A stretch of 64,000 nucleotides of DNA from Actinernus sp. WN-2022 (taxonomy: Eukaryota; Cnidaria; Anthozoa; Actiniaria; Actinernidae), in contig JAOWCC010000019.1 of the NCBI GenBank assembly GCA_030867875.1, positions 37,057,976-37,121,975 of the forward strand. The letters are read 5' to 3'. Below, in pieces: positions 46,085-55,768 of the stretch (its first letter is position 1; each line of letters starts with the position of its first letter). Below the pieces are notes generated by a model. That model saw nothing but the letters and a program-made list of their open reading frames with translations. It ran no database searches and was not told the origin of the DNA. The translations under genes and the position numbers were made by a program.

Positions 46085-46642
46085 TTAATCGTTTTCCGAT
46101 TGACCAGCGCGACGACGATAACCCCGACCATTTTGATCCTTCAAGAGCGGTCCAGCTTGAGTCAGAACGGCTTTGTGTGTTAATGGACCATAATCCTTCG
46201 TTATACAGGATATATGCTCCACACTTCCATCAAAGAGAAGTTTCCCCACAGCATGGATTACTTCCTTACAACAGCGAAACTCAAGGGCACCTACGAGAAA
46301 CTCGTCACTGCAGAGACCACAAGAACACCTGAAAATTAGAATCAGCGAGACTAGTTGATATTTAAATTAAGGCGTAATATTTCTATTATATTTGATCTCC
46401 CTACTCACCATGAACTAACAGAAACTTCCCTCTCGAAACGAGACTCCAAGACTGCTTGCGTGAGTCCATCTTGTTCTGCTTCGACATGACCATCGTGACT
46501 CTTCGTCGTCTGATCCGCCTAGAGGCTCGTTTTGATGGGGCTGAAAATCCCCTAATAACACATGTACTTCGTCTGTATCTTCAGTATCACTGTAATGCGA
46601 ATCAGACTTGTCCGAAGAACTATAATTTTCGTTATCCGACAT
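46085..46642 (-). pseudogene. P2X7-type ballast-domain protein, two exons
   Basis: Exon 1 (46642-46409) starts MSDNENYSSSDKSDSH, an acidic Ser-rich region, then LLGDFQPHQNEPLGG. A frame change near 46510 is needed to reach EAEQDGLTQAVLESRFERE. Donor GTGAGT at 46408 and acceptor TTTTCAG (46329) join in phase as Trp. Exon 2 (46328-46085) reads WCSCGLCSDE, FRCCKEV, HISCITKDYGPL, GYRRRAGQ and stops. The C-x-C-x2-C, CC and C spacing is the zinc-binding start of the ballast domain known from the P2X7 receptor tail and common in cnidarian proteins. The second half of that domain is absent, so it is truncated. No P2X channel part is present. Confidence 0.7.
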
Positions 46643-46897
46643 ATTTACAACTAGAACAAGCAACCGTAAAATGTGCCAAATCTACCTTGTTAGCTTGTTG
46701 TGAAGTTGGATGTGCAAACCGAGTGACGTCACGCGCAAGCTAACTCGGCCCAGTCTCTCGTACTATTTTTTGAGTGAAAATACCCAAAGTTTAACGCAGA
46801 AAAATTGCAGATAAAATAGAATTAAGTAAAAACGACCAACTGATTTTATTTGTTTAATATTTCGACCATCACGTGAGTGAAAAAAAAATTTCAGGTC

Positions 46898-48753
46898 CTT
46901 TGCACTTTAACCAACGACAAGACAAAGTCATCGAACCCGCAGACAAGGGGTCTGGTACGGTGGTAATGGACAGGACATGGTACATAGACGAATGTAATCG
47001 ACAACTCAATAACCATAAATTTTATAAACAACTCGACGCAGACATCACTAACGACATACAAAAACGCATCATATTTTATGTTCAACGCATGCTTAAGAAC
47101 GGGACTATCAATGACAAAACCAAACAATACCTCATACACACCAACGTCAAACCTGGACGATTTTACATACTGCCCAAAATACACAAACCTGGTAACCCTG
47201 GCCGTCCCATAGTTTCATCTAATAGCCATCCCACAGAACGCATCTCTGAATTTGTTGACCATCATCTTAAACCTTTAGTATCTTCTCTTTCTTCTTACGT
47301 TAAAGACACTAACGATTTCCTTAACAAACTTCGCATACTTGCTAAACCTCCAGCTAACGCTATGCTTGTCACTCTTGACGTTTCCTCGTTGTATACTAAC
47401 ATACCTCACAACAAAGGTATTGATGCATGCCGTCACTTCCTTCAAACTCGTAACAACAAACACATTCCTACTGAAACGCTCTGTGATTTAATACGCATGA
47501 TCCTTACTATGAACAACTTCTCATTTAATAATAATCACTATCTCCAGATCCACGGTACAGCTATGGGGACCCGTATGGCCCCCTCTTTTGCTAATTTATT
47601 CCTTGGTAATTTTGAAACTAATGCTCTTTCCAAAGCCCCTTACAAACCACACACTTGGTTGAGATATATCGATGATATTTTTATGATTTGGACGGAGGGC
47701 CAAGATCGTTTAAAAGTATTCATCGATTATCTCAACGCTCTTCATCCTACCATTAAATTCACTTCGTCTTACAGTTTCACCGACATCTCTTTTCTCGATG
47801 TCACAGTCATCTTTAAAGACGGAAACATCGAGACTGATCTCTACACCAAACCTACTGATAAACACCAACACCTTCTCTACTCTTCATGTCATCCTTTACA
47901 CACTAAAAAAGCTATCCCTTTTAGTTTAGCACTCCGCATTCGTCGCATTTGTTCCACTGACGAAACCTTCAAACTTCGCACTAATGAATTAAAGTCTCAC
48001 CTCTTAAAGCGAGGTTATAAGCGTTCTTTCCTCGATCTACAACTACAACGTGCTGCTAATATTTCTCGTAACGATGCTTTACAGGCTAAACATGCACAAG
48101 ATTCTAACCGAATTCCTTTCGTCATCACATATAATCCAGCACTACCTAACATTTCATCACTGATTCGTAAACATTCTCACATACTGTTTTCTTCTAATCG
48201 TTGTAAAGACGTTTTTGTTAACCTGCCTTTCGTCGCTCACCGCCGTTGCCCTAACCTTCGTGACCTACTTGTCAAATCACAACTACGTAATGTGACTAAC
48301 AAACCTGCTCTTCCATCTGGCTCTTTCCGCTGCGGAAAAAACTGTGCCACTTGTCCTTACATTAATCATGGCCTCGTTAGCTATACTTTTTCTTCCACCG
48401 GGGAAACCCGTTTCATTAAGTCACACATCACTTGTAACACCAGTAACGTTATCTACATAGTACAATGCAATCGCTGCCGCTTACAATACATCGGTGAAAC
48501 TAAACGACGGCTCAAAGACCGATTTAACGAACACAGACGAGCAGTTGAGAAATTTAATATTAAATCTAAACCTACCACAGTTTCTGAACATTTCCTTTCC
48601 TGCTCTAACCATTCTAATACTGACATGCAACTTATCTCCTTAGAAATAATTTATTCTTCGCGAGACTCTATTCGTAAAGCCAGAGAGTCATATCTTATCG
48701 ACATAGCTAAAATTCTCGAACCTCTCGGCATGAACAAACGTGATGAAACTTAA
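46898..48753 (+). CDS. Penelope-like reverse transcriptase with GIY-YIG, element 2
   Basis: An open frame that begins at 46873 in inserted DNA; element sequence starts at about 46898 (LHFNQ). It has the same motif order as element 1: EPADKGSG, LPKIHKPGNPGRP, DVSSLYTNIPH, HGTAMGTRMAPS, RYIDDIF, a Cys-rich CGKNCATC segment, then VIYIVQC and QYIGETKRRLKDRF of the nuclease. It ends NKRDET like element 1. The RT and nuclease are uninterrupted but have lost their N-terminal part to the insertion. Confidence 0.92.
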
Positions 48754-49086
48754 TATGTTATCTTGTAGACCCGTGCTTTTATGTTATCTCAAATCCATAT
48801 TTTTACTTACGTCATTTCCTTTTTCCTCTTAGATTGTGTAATCACCTTGATATTTATACTTGCCATTGTGAAATATTCATTTGTAAGATCTACCTCAGTG
48901 AAGAAGGCTGGTTTGGCCAGCCGAAATATCGTAGAATTCTCAATATATACGTTGTTCGATCAGCTTTTCTGTAGTCCTTGGACTTGTTTACTTATTATTA
49001 TTTTTGGCTGATCAGATCTCTCCGCAAGATCCAACGTACCACCGACAGAATTGTCGTATACGGTTTTTGCCATTTTTTTTATTTTC

Positions 49087-49272
49087 TACATACATTCACA
49101 TAACACCAGGCATGCTAGTGACTATAGGACGAAATACTGTAGAACAAATGTGATACAATTCTCAATATCTTATAAAGGACCTAAACTGTGGAATTCCCTC
49201 CCTGACGACTTAAAAAAGCACACCTCCTTCAATAGCTTTAAATACAATTTTAAAAACCACCTACTTTATAGC
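49087..49272 (+). pseudogene. LINE ORF2 C-terminal fragment
   Basis: IHSHNTRHA, then GPKLWNSLPDDLKKHTSFNS and FKNHLLYS match the C-terminal end of CR1/L2-type LINE proteins (compare IHSHNTRYA in the LINE at 16111). It is cut at its 3' coding end by a hairpin MITE; probable 3' UTR continues from 49384 to about 49610. Confidence 0.75.
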
Positions 49273-49383
49273 CCACTTCCGCGATATGCTTTACTTGTCA
49301 CGCACAAAAGTCACATAGAATTTAGCACGGAGCCTCGTATTGAAACCTTTGTGCGTGACAAGTAAAGCATATCGCGGAAGTGG
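49273..49383. mobile_element. 111-bp hairpin MITE inside LINE fragment
   Basis: CCACTTCCGCGATATGCTTT, continuing ACTTGTCACGCACAAA, is perfectly mirrored at 49348-49383, giving 36-bp arms. Confidence 0.9.
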
Positions 49384-49654
49384 ACTATTTGTCAACTACT
49401 TCTTAGAAGCGTGTAATCATATATTTGCTTCCTTCTCTCTTATCGACATCCTCTTTTAACCATTATTCCTCTTTTCTTTTATTGGCCCCTGCTCGTTTGA
49501 ATTATCATTTGAAATATCTAGTTTGTGTAAAAAGGAGAGTATAAAAGTCATAAGCCTCCGGCTTGTCTATTCAGACTGTCTTTCCACCTTACTATTACTA
49601 CTTAGTTATTTATCATTTATCATATCTATATAGTAGCTATATAGTATCTACTAT

Positions 49655-49870
49655 GCGTGCGGGCGTATCATGCTTGTGGGTGCGATAAGTACTTGTGTAT
49701 TTCCGCTGTCACCTCTCACCTCTGTGGCCCAGGTTCGATTCCCGGACGCGGCGCTATATGTGAGTTGAGTTTGTTGGTATCTCGCTCTTGCTCCGAGGGT
49801 TTTCTCCGGTTTTCCTCCCTCCTCAAAAACCAACACGCTAAATTCCAAATCGATCCGAGGATTAGCCGGG
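49655..49870 (+). mobile_element. tRNA-derived SINE (probable)
   Basis: GGTTCGATTCC at about 49731-49741 is a strong polymerase III B box; GTGGGTGCGATAAG upstream could be the A box. The body contains GAGTTTGTTGGT, a GAGGGTTTTCTCCGGTTTTC stretch and CTCAAAAACCAAC, which looks like a SINE body rather than a tRNA. No clear tail or target duplication. Confidence 0.5.
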
Positions 49871-50469
49871 ACCTGGCTTTGATCAGCCCCCATGCATGGT
49901 TGTTTCAGGTCTTGTTAGAAATTCAGAGCTTCAGAGAAATGTTAATCGAGTAATCTATCCTACGTTCGTATTATTGAACCTTCAAAGCAAACCGTTTGTG
50001 CTTCCAACTGTATTATTACCGTTTTCATTGAAGTGCGACTCACTGGAAAAGTGCAGTTAGCTGACCGTCAATGCAAACTTGAATTAGTCTAGGCAGTGAT
50101 AGGCGTTAGGCTTTTGAAAGCTTTGTTTGAGACGAGACTCGCGTTTGATTGACTAAATGCACTTTTCGAAACATGACTTGAACCTTCCAGGGTCGCACTT
50201 CAATGAAAACGGTAACAATTTATGTCCCTAAGGAATAAAACTAGCGAAATCAAAGACTTTATTGTTGATCAATGTATTCATATTCTGGCATTAAAGACGG
50301 CTTAGACCTGGTAATATTAATTGATGAGCGAGATTGGAAATCTGTGTCCTTGTGGTTTATAATATGCTCCATGTTCCTCGATAATGAATGGGTGGATGTG
50401 TTGGAATGCTCTTCAAGGAGAGTTTAGACATTAAATGAATCAACAGTCAATGGAACGGTTCATTTCAGT
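49871..50469. other. Non-coding stretch
   Basis: No gene supported. An inverted word pair, TTACCGTTTTCATTGAAGTG (about 50017) and the mirror CACTTCAATGAAAACGGTAA (about 50195), brackets about 200 bp and probably marks another short TIR element. Confidence 0.55.
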
Positions 50470-50900
50470 CGTTTGAATTTATGGATATTCGTCTCAAGAA
50501 CTCGAAAACTGTGAAGATAATAATTGTGTACCGTCCGCCTTTATCTCAAACCATACTACCTTCTTTCAGGAATTATGTTTTGCTTGAACAGACTGCTACA
50601 TCTTTGGGAGAACTTTTCATTGTGGGTGACTTTAACTTTCATGTCGATATTAATAATGATATTCATGCAATTTCTTGACATACTGGAGTCGTTTAATCTG
50701 ATAGAATGGGTTACTCTACCTACTCATATGTGGTCACACACTGGATCTTATTATCACGAGGCCTCAGGATAATCTAGTCAATAGTATATAAGTATGATTT
50801 TACACGAAGAGAAGAGAAGGAGAAGATGGCAATAAAAATCGGTTTCCAGAGTGTGACTCGAACCATCATCCTCATGGCTGCTCCCGACTACTAGTCCACA

Positions 50901-51708
50901 TCTTATATAATAATACGCTAAGTGTGTGTGTGTGTGTGTCAGTCCCTCGGTCCCTCGATCGATTTCCTAATATGGAGGACACGCGCGCGCTCGCGTCCGA
51001 AAATGGCGCCAAAAAGTGACGGCCACAGGTATTCCAAAGAAGTCGACGAATCATGCGAAAAGTTGCTTTCTGTCTTTGCATTTGAGGAAAGAATGTTAAA
51101 AAGAAATGAGTTTTCTCAAGTTCTACACTTACTTGGGCGAGCGAGCCATCGAGCTTACGGGAATCTGTTTTAGGGAAAACCTGGGCGAGCAAGCCATCGA
51201 GTTTACGCGAATGTTTTAGTTAGAGTTTAGGGAAAACCTATCGCCAAGCGAAGCGGCCGAAGTCAAACGACCGAACGAGGTAAGACCAGGTATTCAAACA
51301 CAGTTAGAAATGTTGTCCGTGGAAAAGGCTGTTATTTTTTTTATCTTACAACTCTATGATGTGTCTAATAGTAAGCTATTTTGTCCATGTCTGTTTTCTG
51401 TATCCAGTTTCCTGTGTTCTTAGATATAAAACCAACTGTTTCGGCGGCCAGATTTGTTTTCGTCACACGAAATCATGTCTCGAGCTGCCTGTGACCGTCA
51501 GTTTTGGCACTTTTTGACAATAATTGTGCTCATCGGTCTGAGATCCGTAAGATATTATTCCCTTAAAAAAAAATCAAAATACAACCTTGAAAATATCAAC
51601 ACGCTAAAAACATTATGCCAGGAGTCAGTCAGCCGGCTAGACTATGTTACTATAATTTATCCCGGCATATTTGTTGATTTCCTGTGAGTTCCCACGGGTC
51701 CCTGCTAG
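50901..51708 (+). mobile_element. Helitron-like element
   Basis: It begins TCTTATATAATAATACGC after an A and ends CTAG before a T, which is the 5'-TC...CTRR-3' and A|T target rule of Helitrons. Just before the end CCTGTG-AGTTCC-CACGGG can form the expected subterminal hairpin, 6 nt before CTAG. A TG microsatellite lies at 50923-50938. The 808-bp body has no Rep/helicase, so it would be non-autonomous. On both sides the flank reads as one interrupted tRNA-like repeat (B box on the minus strand near 50855). Confidence 0.6.
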
Positions 51709-51948
51709 TAACACATGATTGTAGCTGCTAAATCTGGATACTACTCGACTGTTATAATAGAAAACTCGTCCGACATAAAGTAGTTGCTTTTCAAGACTGT
51801 GGAGAAAATCCTGCATAAAAACGCGTTCAAGTTAATTGCTATGTACTTAAAATCATGTGCACTTGATCCCATTCCAGCATCTGTACTTAGACATTGCAAA
51901 CACCTGCTCCTACCCGTAATAACCAGTATGGTCAATTTGTCACTCCAG

Positions 51949-52067
51949 GGCCCGGTTGTTCAAAGCCCGATTAGTGCTAATCCAGGGTTAATTTCCATGA
52001 CAACAAATAGGTTCTGTGCAGAGTTAATCCAGGATTAACACTAATCGGGCTTTAAACAACCCGGCCC
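51949..52067. mobile_element. 119-bp hairpin MITE in LINE B, 2-bp AG duplication
   Basis: GGCCCGGTTGTTCAAAGCCC at the left is mirrored at the right, and the arms continue through GATTAGTGCTAATCCAGG. AG flanks both sides (51947-51948 and 52068-52069). Removing the element and one AG restores the LINE frame SLQ-TGRMPDRFKIA. Confidence 0.88.
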
Positions 52068-52677
52068 AGACCGGTAGAATGCCTGATAGATTCAAGATTG
52101 CGATGTTAACACCTTTGCTGAAAAAATGTAGTCAGTGCTGATCATGAACAATTTCCTTACTTCCGTTCTATTTCGATCTGATCTTCTTGTCTAAAGTTAT
52201 CGACAAGGCACTAGCATCACAAATGAACGTTCATCATAGCAACAACAATTGTCTGCTAGAGGAATTCCACTGAATCAGCCTACAAACGTTATCATAGTAC
52301 TGAGACTGCCCTTATTAGAGTTCAGAATTACATTTTGTGTGCTGTTGACATGCAATAATAAATCTGTTATCCTACTTTTGCTCGACTTATCTGCTGCCTT
52401 TGACACTGTGGACCACGCTATTTTGTTATCCATTCTAAGAAATCGTTTTGGTATTAGAGGATGTGCTCTCAGCTGGTTCCAATCATATCTCGAGTCTCGC
52501 AAACAGTTTGTTATAGTGAATGGATGCAAGTCTTTCCTGTGTGATCTGCTAAACGGTGTACCTCGGTGCTGGGTCCGTTACTCTACTCGTTATACACAAG
52601 TCCTCTTGGTGACATAGCGAGAAGACATGATGTACCATTTCATCTCTACGCTGATAATACGCAGTTATATCTGACTT

Positions 52678-53036
52678 TAATAATAATAATTCTACATTTA
52701 TATAGCGCCTTAATCCTAAACGTCCAAAGGCGCTTTACATAGCTGGAAAACAGGAAAGTTAATTTACAAGAACTATAAAATCTTACGATCTAAGCAATAA
52801 CTAAACTAATAAAAACTTTCCTTAAATAAATATGCTTTTAACTTTGCTTTGAAGACTCCCACCGAGGGGCATAACTTAATAGTAAGTGGCAACAAATTCC
52901 ACAGTTTTGGCGCAATAACAGAAAAAGCCCTTTCTCCATAGCTCTTTAAATTGACTGTAGGAACTTTCAAGACAAACTGTCCAAATGAGTTACTATAATC
53001 GAATACGTCTATTGAATTGTGTCTCAGGTATATCAT
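52678..53036 (-). mobile_element. Antisense LINE 3' fragment inserted in LINE B
   Basis: Read on the minus strand it codes SYGERAFSVIAPKLWNLLPL then FKAKLKAYLFKESFY and a stop, followed by a 3' UTR whose end AGCGCC...GGCGCT is a stem and then an ATT tail (52678-52692). LINE B resumes after it with ISDWILRN, missing roughly 25 codons. Confidence 0.82.
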
Positions 53037-53315
53037 GATCAGTGACTGGATTTTACGCAATAAGTTGAAGTTAAAACAGGATAAGACTGAACTTCTAATA
53101 CTCAGTTCAAAGTATCGCCCAAGGCCTTCTATTGAATACATTCAAATTTTGATCCGCCCACTGCTAATGCTAGGAATCTAGGAGTAAGTTTTGATCAATG
53201 TTTTAATCTAAATGAACGTGTTAAAAAGATCTGTAAAAATCTGTAAATTATCCAAAATTAGAAAGTATTTAACCCAGGATACTGTTGAAGTAATTGTTCT
53301 TCAAGGCTTGACAAT

Positions 53316-53466
53316 GGGCTTTTATCGCACGGCGGCCATGTTGAGTCCCAGGAGAATAAAAACCTTTGTTTTCGTCCGGTAAACTCGTTCTGAAACCAAC
53401 CAGTGCGAGGCTACCGGGGCCAAAACTATTGTTTTATCCAAGATGGCCGAACTGCGATAACAGCCC
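53316..53466. mobile_element. 151-bp TIR MITE in LINE B, 2-bp AT duplication
   Basis: GGGCTTTTATCGCA is mirrored by TGCGATAACAGCCC. AT lies on both sides (53314-53315 and 53467-53468); removing the element and one AT restores RLDNCNSLLY of the LINE frame. It contains an AAGATGGC word on one strand. Confidence 0.86.
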
Positions 53467-53965
53467 ATTGTAACTCTTTACTTTATAGACTTCCAAACTA
53501 TCTTGTAAATAGGCTTCAGCATGTTCAAAATTCAGCGGCGCGTATTGTTACTTTAACTAAAAACATGATCACATTATGCCTATACTGATTAATCTATATT
53601 GGCTTCCTGTACATTTTAGAATTATCTTTAAATTACTATTGTTAATTTATAAGGCATTAATGGCCTTACGCCTAATTATAAAAGTGAGCTATTGAGTTAT
53701 AGAACATTATCACGTTCTCTTGGATCTTCATCGAAGAAGTTACTCAACGAACCAGTTAACAAGATCAAAACGTATCGAGATAGATTGTTTTCAGTTGCTG
53801 GACCTAAACTCTGGAACGAACTACCACTTGATATTAGAGAATGTGCATCGATTACTTCATATAAAACTAAGCTTAAGACCTACCTTTTTAAGAAGGTCTT
53901 TTATAATTAGCAATTTCGTTATATTTGACATTGTATTTTTATCTTTATATTATTTATATTAGCTG

Positions 53966-55611
53966 CTTTTTAACCGAGCGCGAGGTCTGTACGGAAAAAT
54001 ATCATACCGAGAGGCGAGGTCTGTACAGAAAAGACCGACGTCTGATATTTCTCCGTTCAGATCGAGCAATCAAGGTATTATATGGCTCATTTACTTCCGG
54101 TTACCAGTATTTCTATTTCTGGAATTGGGAGCACGCGCGCGAACGTGCATTTTCCCGCCTTTTTCATTTTAGTAACGCGAGGTTTGATGGCTTTATTTTG
54201 GTATTTCTCATCATCATTATCATCTTTATTTTTATACGGAATCACATTAATGAAAAAACAGAGAACCGCAAATGTATTTAATACTATAAAAATCTAAAAT
54301 ATCTAATAAAACGAAATTATGCTAATTACATATATTAATTATGAATTATAAATGTTATTGTAAAATTCTATGACTACTATGAGTCTTACTAATCAATTAT
54401 CAGTCTACATAATATTGACCTATTGGCAATTTAAAAGCATTTAAATTAGGTTTTACTCTTGCCTCAGGAGGGATTTTGTTCCAGATGACTGAACCTCTGT
54501 AGTGTAGCCTACATTTTGCTGCCTCAGATCTAGGTCTGGGGATATGTAGATTAATTTCAGAATTTATCAAATTATGGGAGTGAACATTAGATGTATTATT
54601 GAAAATCTTTCTCAAATAGAGTGGCGAAAGGTTATTGTAGATTTTGTACATCATGATCGCTAATTGACTAATTCTCCTATATTCCCATCCAGCTATTCCC
54701 ATCTAGTTCATGCAATAAATCACTAGAGCGTATTTCATAGTTAGGCATTGTAATAATCCTAGCAGCTCTATTTTGAAGTTGCTGGAGTTTTCCAGATTGG
54801 CCTTTGCCAATATGACCCCAGACAGAGCTGCAATAATCGAAGTAAGGTCAAATTAATGCTTTTCCAAGTATTCTTGATATCTCCACAGTTTTCTTTAAAG
54901 AAATAATTATAGTATTCTATCTTAGCTCTCTTTATAGCATGATTAGCATTATTCTTTGAGAGCCTGTAAGAGTCCCAATTTTTGTCAGTAGGGAATTCTG
55001 ATCCGTGTTGACGGCCACTCCACTCTCCAGTCTCGGATTTAACTCACTCTGGGTTTCATTGATGAAGCTAAAGACATCGAGGTCACCATCTGCTGAGCAC
55101 TGCAGGTACCCGAGCTTCAGTTCATTTCGAGGGACATTTATCTTTGTTGTTCTCTCTGGTACTGTGGTAGTGGTAGATTTGTAAGTTCCATTCCAAAACA
55201 GTTTTGCTTTTCGCTTCATGATTACCGCTAGGACTTTCACTGACTTCACAAACTCTTTGTCCTAACTTTCGTATTGCTTTTTATTTTCATTGTCTTGGCA
55301 AAAACGTTTCGTCGCTTTATTTCATCTGGGTAATAAAACTTACTCCGAGAATGTTTGTCATCACTTAACCGTCCATGCCGAGAACTTATCTTTTGTTTTT
55401 CGTAGCTCAGCGCTCTGTTTTTGTATCTTTTCACAGTCGGTTTTATTTGTCATGCTTTATTTTTGTGGATTTGTTCTCGGTAGCCCATTTGAAACTCGCG
55501 TCGTCGGTATGTTATTCACTTGTTCTTACACAAAGGCGTATTTACCGTGGTCAAATATGGAAATATCTTGACCAGCTATTGACCAATCAGAATGCAAGAA
55601 GTGACAGAGCC
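53966..55611. mobile_element. 1.6-kb composite insertion in LINE B 3' UTR
   Basis: LINE B sequence stops near 53965 and its 3' UTR resumes at 55612. The left part (53966-54090) is a foldback-like repeat with two GAGGTCTGTAC words and GATATTTCTCCGT. TATTATATGGCTC (54073-54085) is mirrored by GAGCCATATAATA near the right end (55608-55620). Inside is another antisense LINE fragment (54395-54860). The minus-strand frames at 54932-55434 have no recognised domain. Confidence 0.55.
54395..54860 (-). pseudogene. Antisense LINE C-terminal fragment (third lineage)
   Basis: Minus-strand translation gives PYFDYCSSVWGHIGKG, LQNRAARIITM, then after a frame change SQLAIMMYKIYNNLSPLYL and GSVIWNKIPPEAR. The motif order is that of a CR1/L2-like C-terminal region, but the sequence differs from LINE A and LINE B, so it is another lineage. 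Confidence 0.75.
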
Positions 55612-55768
55612 ATATAATAAATTGTCCTATTTTAACTTAATTTTAATTGACATCTTCTTAATTGACCTATCAATATTATTAATTTAAACTAACTTAGTAT
55701 TGTAAAACGCCATGAACAATTAGTAGATAATGGCGCTATAAAAATAAGTATTATTATTATTATTATTA

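Larger units (their letters stand above)
42979..46888. mobile_element. Two-gene TIR element (THAP plus P2X7-type ballast domain)
   Basis: Inverted ends start with T9 (42979-42987) and A9 (46880-46888) and match imperfectly for about 170 bp: GAAATATTAAACAAATAAAA, TCAGTTGGTCGTTTTTACTT, TTAAACTTTGGGTA and a TGACGTCA site with GGTTTGCAC. The insertion lies inside a Penelope coding frame. It carries two gene relics pointing inward from the ends: THAP on the plus strand and ballast domain on the minus strand. No known transposase, RT or integrase was found inside. The superfamily is unknown and no target duplication is evident. GATGG(T/A)CGAAATATT near the ends recalls Penelope terminal repeats, so inverted Penelope-type repeats are an alternative reading. 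Confidence 0.75.
42540..49065 (+). mobile_element. Penelope-like retroelement 2, interrupted
   Basis: The coding remnants 42540-42978 and 46898-48753 align end to end with element 1; between them sits a 3.9-kb insertion (42979-46888). The 3' terminal repeat follows the stop, with the hairpin at 48898-48935 and GCTGATCAGATC (about 49010), which also occurs in element 1 (14901-14912). The 5' end is truncated at a stop codon just before 42540. No target duplication was found. Confidence 0.88.
50470..55768 (+). mobile_element. LINE B, broken by at least five insertions
   Basis: A CR1/L2-type LINE can be followed in pieces: endonuclease 50481-50770 (IIIVYRPPLSQ, IVGDFNFHVD), RT 51784-51948 and 52068-52677 ([49 protein letters not shown]), 53037-53315 (DWILRNKLKLKQDKTELLIL, ARNLGVSFDQC), 53467-53965 (SLLYRLPNYLVNRLQHVQNS, GPKLWNELPLDIRECAS), and 3' UTR 55612-55768 ending in a TTA tail. 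Intervening DNA is listed separately. Several frameshifts show that it is long dead. Confidence 0.82.

Noticed and set aside
46873..46897. N-terminus of the second Penelope ORF
   Set aside because: These codons come from the right end of the inserted two-gene element, not from Penelope.
55246..55434. Basic minus-strand frame within the composite insertion
   Set aside because: Short, with no family signature and no splice context.
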